From the NCBI RefSeq assembly GCF_040869045.1, contig NC_090319.1:230013832-230077831 (forward strand): a DNA stretch of 64,000 bases. The letters run 5' to 3'. The notes under the pieces were generated by a model. That model saw only the letters and a program-made list of their open reading frames with translations. It did not search any database and had not been told where the DNA came from. Source of the stretch: Eurosta solidaginis (lineage: Eukaryota > Arthropoda > Insecta > Diptera > Tephritidae). Positions 1-10,090 of the stretch are shown in pieces; the first letter of the stretch is position 1, and the number at the start of each line of letters is the position of its first letter. The position numbers were made by a program, and so were the translations under genes.

Positions 1-154
1 CTATGTTACAGCGTTCACATAATTTTGATTTTCTGCAAAAGATTTTTTTTGCTTTCCTTCTCTTAACTTGAAAGAGAATTTCATTTTTATAAATATGTTT
101 TCTAACCGCTCATACTCAGTTGCTCATTAATTTCAATTTTCTTTCCTTCGTACT

Positions 155-361
155 CCATGCACCATAGCGATACAAGGTGGCAGCATGGTGACATAACTAC
201 AAACATAAATAAAAACCCCATGTACTTTGTTGTTGTAAGTTCGATGGACTAATGTCAAAATCGTACTGCGCCGGAAGTTGATGTATCAAATCGAATAAAA
301 AAAATTTATAATCAGCTGTTCCATGCCGATACCTTGTATCGTTCCGCCATGCCATGCACCA
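155..361. mobile_element. Candidate small MITE flanked by a 10-bp direct repeat
   Basis: The 10-mer CCATGCACCA occurs at 155-164 and again at 352-361. Just inside it, imperfect inverted repeats built around CGATACAAGGT (168-178) and ACCTTGTATCG (331-341) face each other across an AT-rich core of about 150 bp. That layout fits a miniature inverted-repeat transposon with a target duplication. The repeats are imperfect and 10 bp is not a standard duplication length, so this is only a candidate. Confidence 0.3.
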
Positions 362-1499
362 ACTCAATTAATTCTCAGTGTTGTGACCATATGAGAGCGC
401 AACATCAAGAGTTAACATACTGCGTATTAGGTGCAAGCGGTGCTTCTCGCTCACTCGCAAACGGAGAGCAATGGATAAATATGTTTGAAACTATGTTAAA
501 GACGAATTTACAGAGATCTCTATATGAATTACGTTGAGTGCGAGAGAAATAGTATTGAGAAACAACATTGTATTATTTGAATTAGTAGTAGAGTAATAAG
601 AGAATTTAATATTGAGCGACTTTTGTTTAAATTGTATGTAGTGAAGAAATCTCAACTTAACATGTTTGACTAGTGATAAGAGATGAGAAGATTTTTGGAG
701 AATGTAAAGAAGTCATGGAAACCAGAGAAATGTTTTCTTCTGCTCAAGAGAATTAATTTAAATAAATGCTTTTGCCAATTTGTGAACTTATTTTTTTTTT
801 TGATTGAGAGACTTCGAAATAAAAATGCAGTATTGAGAATTCGATTTCGATCAACATGTTGAAATGTAAGCTAACATATATGATATAAGGAACAGCTTAG
901 GTAGGTTAACATATATGTACGTAAATACATATAGCACAAAGTAATAACTAAATACGAAAATAAAAATTCAAGTCTATCGTAGTATTAGATATAGAAACGA
1001 CGAAATGTATGATTGAAGACAGTTTGATTAAAATTTAAGGACTTGTAAAAGGAGAAAAATGAAGGTTTAACTTTTATTGGACATTTGTGGTAGGGGAAAC
1101 GGTGAGTATGTGTGGGCTAAGAGAACAACTTTTACCATTATTTTAGCAGGTTGGGTGGGAGAAGACGTGAGGGCAACGACAGCTTAGCCTTCCACCTCTG
1201 CCGGAAGAACCCCAAACAATGCAACGCGTGACAGGTAGTTGTGTAATAGATAACGCTTTTCTTCTTTATTTCCGTAGCAAATATGATACGTTCTTTTGGG
1301 TATTGTTTTATTTGGAGGAGCCTAACCCTTCGACGGCCTCAAAATTCAAATTCTTTTTTTGTAAATCTCTGTTTGATTTTGTTTTTATGAGAAACCGAGA
1401 TAAAAGACAGTGTAGGACCAAGATCCCCCCCATATACGCCGTAGACTAGCCGGCTGTAGCAAACAGAGTAACCGCTCCTTAAACCCTATACCCACTCGG
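362..1499. other. AT-rich stretch, no gene recognised
   Basis: Only short open frames occur here, such as 334-537 and 1219-1449 on the plus strand. They show no domain, signal peptide or family motif that I recognise. No inverted repeats or tandem arrays stand out. It may be unique flanking DNA or decayed repeat. Confidence 0.5.
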
Positions 1500-2275
1500 A
1501 GAGCTATTGCATAAAAATTATTCTGTACTAAAGCACACATCAACAGCTTTCATTTGCTATCCATATTACACACACCTTCTAGGGGTATCCGGGTCCACGT
1601 TTTGGCCTATATCTCGAAACCCTAGTCACGCAGCGATATAAAAATTACAATGCACTAAAGCACACATCAACAGCTTCAATTAGATACCCATAATGTAAAA
1701 ACACATCCCAGTATTACCCTGATCCACGCTTTGGCCTTTATCTCGAGACCCTAGTCACCCAGGGATATGAAAATTACCCTGTATTAAAGCACTCATCAAC
1801 AGCTTTCATTTGATATCCATTTTGTACGAACACTTTTTAGGGGTGCCCGGGTCCACGTTTCGGCCTATATCTCGAGACCCTAGTAACCAATAGGTATGAA
1901 AACTACACTGTACTAAAGCACTCATCAACAGCTTTCATTTGATATCCAATTGTATAAAACATTCTAGGGGTGCCCTGGTCCACGTTTTGGCCTATATCTC
2001 TGACCCTAGTCACCAGTAGGTATGAAAACTACCCTGTAGTAAAGCACTCAGCAACAGCTTTCATTTGATATCCATATTGTATAAACATATTCTAGGGGTG
2101 GCCGGGGCCACGTTTTGGCCTATATCTCGAGACCCGAGTCACCCAGGGGTACGAAAAATACTCAGTATCAAAGTACTCATAAACAGATTCCATTTGATAC
2201 CAATATTGTACAAACACATCCCAGGATTACCCAGGTCCACGTTTTGATCTCAAGACCCTAGCCAGAACGGGATAA
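1500..2275. repeat. Tandem array of about six copies of a 126-129 bp unit
   Basis: The phrase (C/A)AACAG(C/A)TT recurs at about 1541, 1669, 1797, 1926, 2052 and 2181, giving spacings of 126-129 bp. Each unit runs through GATATCCATA..., GGGTCCACG TTTTGGCC, TATCTCGAGACCC and CTAGTCACC..., with scattered substitutions between copies. The array is followed by a non-repeated AT-rich segment. Short internal tandem arrays of this sort are known in non-autonomous Helitron/DINE-like elements of flies; assigning this one to that class is inference. It could also be a local satellite. Confidence 0.85.
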
Positions 2276-2923
2276 AAAGTATCGTATGTCCGTTCCCTGG
2301 TTATAAGCTACCTCTCCACCAACTTTCTTTTATATAGTATTTTTCTAAAAAAAAATCATAACTCAAGAATGGGTAAACCGATTTGGGATTTCAAAATCAA
2401 CTAACCATCATCTCTCCTTCCTGTATCTTTCCTAAAAATTTCATGGCAATCTTTCTATCCCTTCTCGAGTTATGGAGTGACAATCAAAATGTACACTTCT
2501 TTTTATATATATAGATTTTTTATTCTACATATACATAGCTACATTAATATTTTCAAACCAAAAGTATCTACTTTCATGATACATACATTTTGTGTCAGCA
2601 TATTAGTTTGACCTAATTTTAGATATTTGTCATTGTATAAATATTTTGGCAGGCACATTGACAAAGTGTCATTGACGTTGGGTCACGCTATTAACGAATT
2701 GGTCAATGCGCCAGTTAAATGTAACCGGATATAGGTCTTGCTGTCGGCATTTGTATGTGATGTTGAACTCCCGTTGTGTTGTGGTTAAGATAATTTATAT
2801 AGGTCGATATTGTAATATGAATGCGTGTGGTCTGCATAAAAAATGCATTGGCATAGAAGAGCATAATCCATAATGCTACAAATACATTGACATAGGAGGG
2901 CATAATGCATAATGCCACAGTAG
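2276..2923. other. Unassigned AT-rich segment next to the tandem array
   Basis: The segment 2276-2520 looks like a continuation of the element holding the tandem array, ending near a TATATATA tract at 2503-2515. The stretch 2520-2923 has no recognised coding content. Short minus-strand frames at 2715-2927 are rich in Met, Cys and Tyr because of a repeated phrase (CATAATGC, near 2867 and 2900) and are not convincing as protein. Confidence 0.4.
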
Positions 2924-3355
2924 TCATTTCGGCGGTGTCTGCAGGTGCGCAATATTGGTGAGTGATCTAGCGGCAGGAGCAGCAGAAGTAGCGGCGGTGG
3001 TGGCACTACTAGTGCCGGCATTATTGATAGATGTGGCGGCATCAGCAGAGGCGGCAGTACCAGTGAAAGCCGCAGTATCAGCGAGGGCAGCGTTATTGGT
3101 CCCATCACTAATCACCCTCAGTAATGTAGCGGCGGTAGTGGCAACACCAGTACCGGCAGTATTTATAGATATGGTGGCATCGGCAGAGGCGGCAGTACCA
3201 GTGAAAGCGGCGGTATCAGCAAGGTCAGCGTTAGTGGTCCCATCACCAATCACCTCCTGTAAGAGGCAGCGAAGTTGACTGTCCGTAGCGGTAGATGGAA
3301 ATCCAATTCCCTACTCGGTCAATGAAGCTATCATTTTGGCTATGGTGTCACCCAT
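2924..3355 (-). pseudogene. Gag-like N-terminal fragment of a minus-strand LTR element
   Basis: A minus-strand frame begins at the ATG at 3353-3355, about 60 nt downstream of a candidate primer-binding site, and runs to a stop at 2924-2926. One in-frame TAG (3311-3313) interrupts it after about 14 codons. The first 35 residues are mixed in composition; the rest is Ala/Thr/Ser-rich and made of two repeats of 46 codons. Its position just after a candidate LTR and PBS suggests Gag. I recognise no capsid or zinc-knuckle motif, and nothing downstream looks like pol. Simple repeat-derived coding is the alternative. Confidence 0.35.
2988..3263. repeat. Two tandem copies of a 138-bp coding-phase repeat
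   Basis: Copy one starts at GTAGCGGCGG (2988) and copy two at the matching GTAGCGGCGG (3126). The copies are nearly identical over 138 bp. The period is a multiple of three, so both strands keep long open frames through the repeat; an open frame here is therefore weak evidence of coding. Confidence 0.85.
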
Positions 3356-3431
3356 GGCAATTTTTGAGAATTTTAGAATTTTATTGTGTTATACGATTAC
3401 TGGCGGGTGCTTTGGGGTTGGGCACCACACC

Positions 3432-3652
3432 TGAGATATAAAAGCAGTGTTTTTCGTAAAGATTAAGTTGGATGTTTTCAGATTTTCTCTTTATTGTAGA
3501 AAGGACGTGTTCTCGTTTATTAATCTAACCGGAAGTGAAGTTTTCTTCATCTCCTTTTATTATACAGAGTTGCTTCGTTTCTATAGTAAAGTGCCATATG
3601 CTTATACTACGTTTCTACTACCGATACTTACTTAGAGAAGTCACCCTTAACA
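3432..3652 (-). repeat. Candidate solo-side LTR, minus orientation
   Basis: Read on the minus strand this begins TGTTAAGGGTGACTT at 3652 and ends ATCTCA at 3432, a TG...CA unit of 221 bp. Four bases further lies TGGTGCCCAACCCC (3427 back to 3414), a good primer-binding-site form, then the Gag-like ATG at 3355. A TATA-like TTTTATATC lies near the 3' side. No second LTR copy is in the window, so the ends are provisional. Confidence 0.45.
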
Positions 3653-3889
3653 CACAATAGTTTGATGACAATATTATAAGCTTACAAGACAGAGATAAAT
3701 GTACCAAAACAAATGTGATTGAAGCATCTGAAATTGTAACCGATTCTGATATATTCTCGGCAATTGTAAAACCGAATACAAACGAGAAAAGTTTTGTTAA
3801 TAACGACGATCTGAAAAACTTGCCGTTCTTTTGGATATCCAGTTGCCTGAAATTTATAGTAATGACGTTTCAAATAATGAGAATGATAT
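3653..3889 (+). pseudogene. G0 pol, segment upstream of RT
   Basis: Plus-strand frames here (from about 3715, then from 3831 after a frame change near 3828) give an acidic segment ending N-E-N-D-I. This matches in phase the segment resuming at 12854, and it leads into a gypsy-type RT entry. I infer it is the protease-to-RT linker of G0. It has no catalytic motif of its own; the assignment rests on frame continuity across the LINE A insertion. Confidence 0.55.
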
Positions 3890-3962
3890 TATTATTATTA
3901 TTATTGATAGGTCTGGAAGCACTGCGACCTTTGTGCAGATCTATTGTGCAAGAACTTTCAGC

Positions 3963-4271
3963 CTAATTTTGTATCTGGAGGCTCTTGATGTATCTAAGTA
4001 CCTCTTCAGGCTTTTTACTCCATATCACATAGGGACTAAGAGTCCCTCCACCTAGATGGGATAGCCTCTGCTTAGCTAGAGCGACGCATTCGCAGAGAAT
4101 GTGAACCGGCGTTTCATCATCCACACAGATTTGGGTATCAGATAGATTTAATTTACTTAGGTGATATCGTAGACCGCAGTGTCCCATGTAGTACCCAGTA
4201 AGAGTTCTTAGGTCCTCCCTGCTTAGGCTAATGAGTTTGGCTGATATTTTCGTTGCCGGAAGTATAAACAA
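3963..4271 (-). pseudogene. LINE A ORF2 C-terminal zinc-binding region
   Basis: The minus frame shows a tail with spaced Cys/His residues: GHCGLRYHLSKLNL, then CVDDE...HILCECVALAK. Such a Cys/His-rich segment follows RNase H in I-, R1- and LOA-type LINEs and is thought to help bind the RNA. It overlaps the RNase H frame (4223-4672) in a different phase, so a frameshift lies between about 4223 and 4271. Confidence 0.7.
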
Positions 4272-4760
4272 ATTGGCCTGCCTTTGCCCTGGGCAATCAA
4301 TCCAGTGATGTCTGAATTGTTAATTTCCCAGTTACTTATAGTTTCCCTGGTGTGTGCTTTTGTGAGTCCACAAAAGGGCTCTGGACCATAGAATGCTGAT
4401 GTAGCACCCTGCTTTGCTAGGTAATCTGTATGTTCATTACCTTCATGTCCCTGATGTCCGGGAACCCACCCCAACAAAACATTGGTTTTGGCTCCCAGGG
4501 CATTAAGGATTTCAGTGGATTCATCCACTAGCTTAGATGTAAGTGTGGAGGATTGCAAAGCACGCAGTGCCGCCTGGCTGTCCGACATAATGTAGATGCT
4601 CTTCGATGTTGAGCCTCTCCGCAGACATTCTCTACCGCAGACCTCTATTGCATGAATTTCTGCCTGAAACATGGTGGTATCGATTTTCTGAAGTTTGGTC
4701 CATAGATTCCAGCTCCCGTTTTTCCGTCATCGAATTTCGATCCATCCGTGTACCAGACCT
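4223..4760 (-). pseudogene. LINE A ORF2 RNase H domain
   Basis: RNase H removes the RNA strand of the RNA-DNA hybrid during target-primed reverse transcription. The four acidic positions are visible: YTDGSK just upstream (near 4738), FQAEIHAIEVC, IMSDSQAALRAL, and GHEGNEHTDYLAKQG. Domain length is normal. The frame opens at 4672 because a frame change separates it from the TDGS motif. Confidence 0.82.
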
Positions 4761-4776
4761 CTGAGTCGGGGTTTTC

Positions 4777-5340
4777 TTAAGGATTCCCTATTTCCCAGTG
4801 GGTACTGTCCACAATGAACACTTCAATGTTCCGCGAGATTCTGAGCTTAGGGGACATTACGTCACGTAGTTGTAATGAGGGATTTCCTATGAATTTTCTT
4901 ATTACTTTCATATGCCCTATCATATTTCCTTCCTTCAACTCAGAAATATTTGGAAGGCATAGTGCACCTAGTGTTGCCTCTTTCTCTATCAGAATATGGA
5001 AGGGAGGTATTCCCACTAAAACACTAAGTGCGCCAGCAGGGGCGGTTCTCATCGCACCCGTTATGCCAACGCAAACTAATCGATGCAGTTTCTTTAGTTT
5101 AGCCGTTGCCGTTCTTTGCGTGGCCTTCTGCCACCAAACTAGTGAAGCATAGGTGACTATTGGCCTTACAACAGTATTAAATGTCCAATATACCATTTTT
5201 GGAAAAATCCCCGATGTTTTGCCGTAAAGAACAGTAGAGGCGAAGGAAGCTCTTATTGCCTTGTTTAGGATAGCATCCAAATCAGCATTCCACGTGAGGA
5301 GGGTTCTATCCAGTGTGACCCCTAGATATTTAGCCTCCAT
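4777..5340 (-). pseudogene. LINE A ORF2, thumb region after RT
   Basis: A 187-residue frame begins AKYLGVTLDRTLLW-like and contains YASLVWWQKA and CVGITGAMRTAPAGAL, the usual segment between RT palm and RNase H in RNase H-bearing LINEs. It is open throughout but separated by frame changes from both the RT upstream (5535-5762) and RNase H downstream. Confidence 0.82.
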
Positions 5341-5534
5341 TGAGAATTGTATTTTTGTACCACCCAGGGATGGTTCTGAGATGGATACTTTCCTTCTCCT
5401 GGTGAAAGGCGTTATAACATTTTTGTTAGGATTTATAGAAAATCCTTTGCTATCGCACCACGTCTCTATGATGCAAAGGGCTTATTGCATGCGATCTGAT
5501 ATTGTATCTTCGTGCATCCCTGTGATGCAAATGA

Positions 5535-6304
5535 CTAGGTCATCGCATATCCTTGTGTGTCAAATCCCTTGGTTTTCTTTAACTGAAGGAGGTCATCTAT
5601 GACCAGGGTCCACAGGAGAGGAGAGAGCACACCTCCTTGTGGGCATCCTCTTGTGGCCGCAATTAATTCAGTTGTGCCTTCCAGTTCCATTTGGATTTTA
5701 TTACTCTTTAACATGGACAGCACCCATCGTATTATTATAGGGCGTATGTCCTTGTCAATCATAGCTTGTTCGATAGCTTGATGTGTTTTGTTATCGAAAG
5801 CCCCTGATATATCAATAAAAGCGCAGAGGGCTATATTTTTTGACTGTAGAGCCTTTTCGATTTTTACCGTGAGTCTATGAATAGCCGTCTAGGTGGATTC
5901 CCCTGACTGGTAGGGGAACTGATTCCTACACAGAGGGAGTTTATTTAAATTGACCTCCCTGATATGCTGATCTAAGGTTTTCTCCATACCTTTTGGGAGA
6001 AACGAGCTCAGGCTTATTGGTCGATACGACGAGGGCAGTTGCTTGCTTTGGTTAGAATACTACCTTAACCTCTGCCCACCTGTTCGGGATATGGCCGAGC
6101 AGCATCACTACTACACTTATATAAAGTGGAAAGGACTGGGGCTATATGCTTTATCCCTGACTGTAACAGACAAGGGTAGACCCCATCCGGTCCTGGTGAC
6201 TTGAATGGGCTGAAATTACACAGAGCCCATTGCACTCGTTTCACAGTGGTGAGCTTTGTAGCTAGATTTTTTTCATTACCACTGATGGTTGACAAATCTG
6301 CCAT
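5535..6304 (-). pseudogene. LINE A ORF2 reverse transcriptase core, frameshifted at YADD
   Basis: The N-terminal RT motif FKSPGPDGVYP lies in 6065-6304. The segment 5762-6065 is in broken frames and still shows an RT-like VKVVF...PK entry. The frame 5535-5762 carries GCPQGGVLSPLLW, the template-grip motif. It then runs into GYA followed by a stop where GYADD is expected, because one base is missing near 5544. Reading the neighbouring frame just past that point continues in RT-like sequence. The catalytic loop is therefore disrupted and the copy is dead. Confidence 0.82.
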
Positions 6305-6724
6305 TATAGGTGGTGAATGATAGCCTGCTGTGCAGTGATGAAAGTGTGTTTCGAGTAATAATTTGCTCGTCTCTTCCGGCCGCGTGGTGTAGCTCCCATC
6401 TGTTTTTTCAACATTGCATTTCTGTGATCTCTAGAAAGGGCTTTTTGTAGTCGAACCACTGCTGGAAGATCATCAATCTTTTCACAGTGTTCTCTCCAGG
6501 TAGCCCTTTTAGATTTCCTAAGTTCTTTATTGTAAGATGTTAGAGCGACTTTGTAGGAATCCCAGTCGCCCGTAGCTCTCAGTTTTTTGAACAGCTTCCT
6601 AGCCTGGTATTTTAGCTGCCCAATCTTTTTGTTCCACCAAGGCATATCACGTTGTGTACGTATCTTTCCTTGGTGACAACTTTCATTGAAAGCTGTTTTA
6701 ATATCTGAGTGGAGCTGTTCAGCT
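6304..6724 (-). pseudogene. LINE A ORF2 linker between endonuclease and RT
   Basis: The frame contains MPWWNKKIGQLKYQARKLFKK, a common linker signature in insect LINEs, followed by basic helical sequence. It is interrupted upstream by T2 at the 13-bp duplication 6725-6737 / 7063-7075. With one duplication copy removed the frame continues into the segment at 7076. Confidence 0.78.
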
Positions 6725-6737
6725 TCCTTCTCAAGCT

Positions 6738-7062
6738 GTTGTTGTTGTTGTTGTTGTAGCGATTGGTTACTCCCCGAAGGCTTTGGGGAGTGTTATCGAT
6801 GTGATGGTCCTTTGTCGGATACAGATCCGATACGCTCCGGTAACACAGCACCATTAAGGTGCTGGCCCGACCATCTCGGAAACGATTTATATGGCCACAT
6901 TAAACCTTCAGGCCATACCTCCCTCCCCACCCCCAAGTTCCATGAGGAGCTTGGGGTCGCCAGAGCCTCGTCTGTTAGTGAAACGGGATTCGCCGCTCGA
7001 AGGTGAGGTTGACAATTGGGTTGGAGAAGCTATATATTGCGCTACACAACCCCTTGAATCCC
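6738..7062 (-). mobile_element. T2, short (CAA)n-tailed retroelement inserted in LINE A
   Basis: TCCTTCTCAAGCT is duplicated at 6725-6737 and 7063-7075, bounding an insert of about 325 bp. On the minus strand it ends GCTACAACAACAACAAC (tail at 6738-6757), so it is a retroposed 3' end. The last 147 nt hold a predicted HDV-like ribozyme fold, then a hairpin (ACTCCCC / GGGGAGT), then the tail. The 5' part (about 6885-7062) has no coding content. Related copies occur at 62501-62614 and 63031-63801. It may be the 3' part of a LINE or a SINE-like element; I favour the second. Confidence 0.82.
6803..6884 (-). ncRNA. Predicted HDV-like self-cleaving ribozyme in T2
   Basis: Read on the minus strand: P1 CGTTTC (6884-6879) with GGAGCG (6838-6833). 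P2 GATGGTC (6875-6869) with GACCATC (6809-6803), a perfect 7-bp helix. An inserted hairpin CAGCACC/GGTGCTG lies in the P3-L3 region. P4 is TCGGAT-CTGT-ATCCGA (6830-6815). The P4-P2 joining strand is CAAAG. Strand order P1a-P2a-P3-P1b-P4-P2b is the HDV pseudoknot order. Predicted cleavage lies just 5' of the base at 6884. The pairings are seen; the activity is inference. Confidence 0.6.
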
Positions 7063-7104
7063 TCCTTCTCAAGCTCCTGCACGGTGGTTATAGGACGCTA
7101 TAAG

Positions 7105-7840
7105 CTGTTACCAGCTTCCTCAATAATAAAATGAAAAAGCTCCCAGTTCGTTTTCCAGGGATTTCTAAAAGCTGGCATGTCTTCCGGAAAGTGACCAATG
7201 TCGTATACAATGTGTTTCTGGTCCGATATTGATTCCTCTCCTGAAACATGCCTGTTAGTGACATTCCTGTCCATATTATGGCTGCACAGAGTAAGATCTT
7301 AAACTTCTCCTCTAATAGCATTTACAAAGGTGGGTTCATTGCCCCGGTTAATAATGCTTATATTATTACTAGTGATAAAATCAAAGAGGTGCTCACCCCT
7401 GTTGTTGATGTTCGTACTACCCCATGTTGTATGATGGGAATTTGCGTCACAGCAGAGCATTCATGGTGTGCCACTCTGCTGACAGTATTTGATGAGGGCT
7501 ATTGTTTCGGTTGTTGGGGTCATTTCTTCCTCCCCCGGAAAGTAGGCAGAGGCCAAGATTGCCTCTTTTTCGCCTCTTGGGGTTGGAATTTTAGCCCAAA
7601 CTGCCGTCATAAATTGTAAATTGGAAGAAACATTAGTTTGTTGCTTAAGAGCATCGCCGCTCTTGGGCGAGAACTGGTGGCATAGATTAACTTACCATCA
7701 GTACTGTTCAGGCGTTTTACGGCACCGTGTTAAACAGGGCTCCTGGATGAAGGCTATTCCCAGACCTTCTTTTGCAAATTTTTTAATTAGGACGTCTGAG
7801 GCTGCCTTGGCATGGTGAAGATTCACCTGAATGCATTTCA
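7105..7840 (-). pseudogene. LINE A ORF2 endonuclease domain
   Basis: The minus strand reads an ORF2 N-terminus (CIQVNLHHAKAASDVL near 7820), then AFIQEP, the catalytic Glu region. It continues through AILASAYFPG and CCDANSHHTTWG, with DAN replacing the usual GDFN, then GEHLFDF and DIGHFPEDMP. This is an apurinic-type endonuclease that nicks the target DNA. Several frame changes and one stop (near 7095) break it. Its start abuts the truncated 3' side of LINE B near 7850. Confidence 0.75.
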
Positions 7841-7849
7841 GACGTCCGA

Positions 7850-10086
7850 CCCAAGTCCTCAAAATAGTTTACTGATAGAAGACAAAAATTATTAATTACG
7901 TAAGAGGCTGCTGGCAAAGATCTTCGAGATAGGCACATGAATTTGCATTTATTGAGGTTCAGCGGCATTGAATTTACGTTGCACCAAGTAACTAGGCAGT
8001 TTAAATCCCCTTGAAGCAAGGGACGTTCTTCGATAGACGCATAAGACCTAAAAAGTTTTACATCATCAGCATACATTAAGATTTTGGAATATTTTATAGT
8101 GGTACAGATATCATTAATAAATAGCAAGAACAGAATTGGACCAAGGTGGCTGCCTTGTGGGACGCCAGAGGGAACATCGATGACATTTGAAAAAGTATTT
8201 TTAAAAATAACTTTTTGCGTTCGACCGCAGAGATACGACGAGATCCACTGGGTGAGACCAGGTTGGAAGCCAAGCCGATCCAGCTTGTAGATAAGTAAGG
8301 AGTGGGATACTTTGTCAAATGCTTTACTGAAATCAGTATAAATAACATCTGTGTGAAGATTTTCTCTAAATCCCTTAGAAACATGAGTTGTGAATTCAAG
8401 TAGATTAGTAATGGTAGATTTGCCTTTACAGAATCCGTGTTGCGGTTCTGCAATCAAAGTAGAAATGGAAAATGTTAGCTGATTGGTAACGATAGCTTCA
8501 AACAACTTTGGGATGGCCGACAACTTTGCTATTCCTCGATAGTTCTCTACACACGACCTACTACCACTTTTGTGAAGGGGTATGAGAAAAGATTCCTTCC
8601 AAGCAGAAGGAAAGACTCCACTTTTTAGGGACATTTTGAATAAATCAGTTAGAGGCTGATAAATGTGCTCAGCGCATTTTTTAAGAAAACAAGTGGGAAT
8701 TAAATCAGGACCGTACTTGTAAGATTCTTTCAAAGACGTTAAATATGAAAAAACTTCATCCGGATATATTTCTGGAATATTAATGGTGTTAAGTGAGTTA
8801 AGCTGAAATGGATATTCATTTGAAAAAGTATTAAATTCATTGGAATAGTTGGACTTGAAAAATTGTGCAAAGAAGTTAGAAATATCTTGACCGTCGCTAG
8901 ACAAATCACCCTGGTATTTTAAAGCAGAGGGAAACCCTTTAACCCTACGTTTAGAGTTCACGAAATTATAGAAAGCTTTCGGATTGCAAGTTATTTTCCT
9001 TTTCATCTTACAGATGTACGTATTATAGCACTTTTTGTTTAATTCAAAATATTTATGACGCAAAATAGAGTAATTCAAGTAATCGGAGTGAGAGCCCGAC
9101 CTTTTGTATAATTTGAAGAAGCGAGATTTTCTGTTTTTTAAGGACTTCAGCTCTTTAGTGAACCATATTTGGACTGATTCGGTAGACACACGTTTTCGCT
9201 TAGGTACGTGTTTTTCCAAAATACCGTAAATGGTGGTATAAAAGTCAGAAACATTTTTGTCAATATCAACACCATATTTGGGCCAAGCCACTGTAGATAA
9301 AGTTTGATTAAGTTTACTAAAATTAGCCTTCGCGAATTGAAATCTGAAACTAGAGTCGTATTTAGTAGCAATGCTACTCGGAGAATTTCTTTCGAATTCG
9401 TATGCTATTTCCAGGGAAGGATGGTAAGGGTCTTCAGGTACAGTAAGAGGTTCACCCCGGCTTAGAGTATATTTTGATGTATCATCGACAAATACCAAAT
9501 CAAGGGTCCTCCCGAACATGTTAGGAATTATATTTATCTGTTTAAGGCAAAGTTCAGTTATTTCGTCTAAAAATTCGTTGTTGGACAGGTTAGAAGAAAT
9601 AGGTACAATATTCTTATCAGATATGGTCCATAATACATGCGGGATATTAAAGTCACCCAGGACTATCATCGAATCAATGGGCTTCATCAATGAATTAACA
9701 ATTTTGAGCAGGGAAATATGATCCATATACACCGAAGGATCAGAAGATGGTGGGATATAGCAGACCGCGATATAGACACAACCCATTCCGAGATTGATTC
9801 TAATGCATTTGAATTCTGTAGAATCAATAATGGGTAAATTAACCTCAGCTGAAGGTACAGAAGAATGTACCGCAAGCAAAACTCCACCTCCAATTCTGTT
9901 CAAGCGGTCATTTCTGTATATTTGGTAATCATGGCAAAGAATCTCTGAATTAAATACATGAGGTTTTAGCCAAGTTTCAGTTAAAGCGATAATGTTGTAA
10001 TTGCAGCTAAACGATTTCAAATACAATTCAGTTAGTTTAGTGTTTAAACCTCTAACATTTTGATAAACAAATTTAGGACCGATTTA
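7850..10086 (-). CDS. LINE B ORF2: endonuclease and reverse transcriptase
   Basis: This ORF of about 750 codons has no internal stop. Numbered from the codon at 10026, the endonuclease shows ETWL (17-20), GDFN (124-127), LDLVF (175-179) and a DPYHP motif (199-203). RT shows YGPDLIP (438-444), NYRGIAKL (495-502), YTDFSKAFDKVSH (563-575), GVPQGSHLGP (621-630) and MYADDVKLF (651-659). It belongs to the jockey clade: no RNase H, two ORFs. The frame is open up to a TAA at 10085-10087 without an ATG before the endonuclease, so start by reinitiation near the ORF1 stop is likely. The 3' end runs about 22 codons into LINE A before stopping at 7783. Confidence 0.9.
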
Positions 10087-10090
10087 ACAT

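Noticed and set aside
2955..3278. 107-codon plus-strand alanine/valine-rich ORF
   Set aside because: It is the antisense shadow of a repeat whose 138-bp period is a multiple of three; both strands are open for that reason alone.
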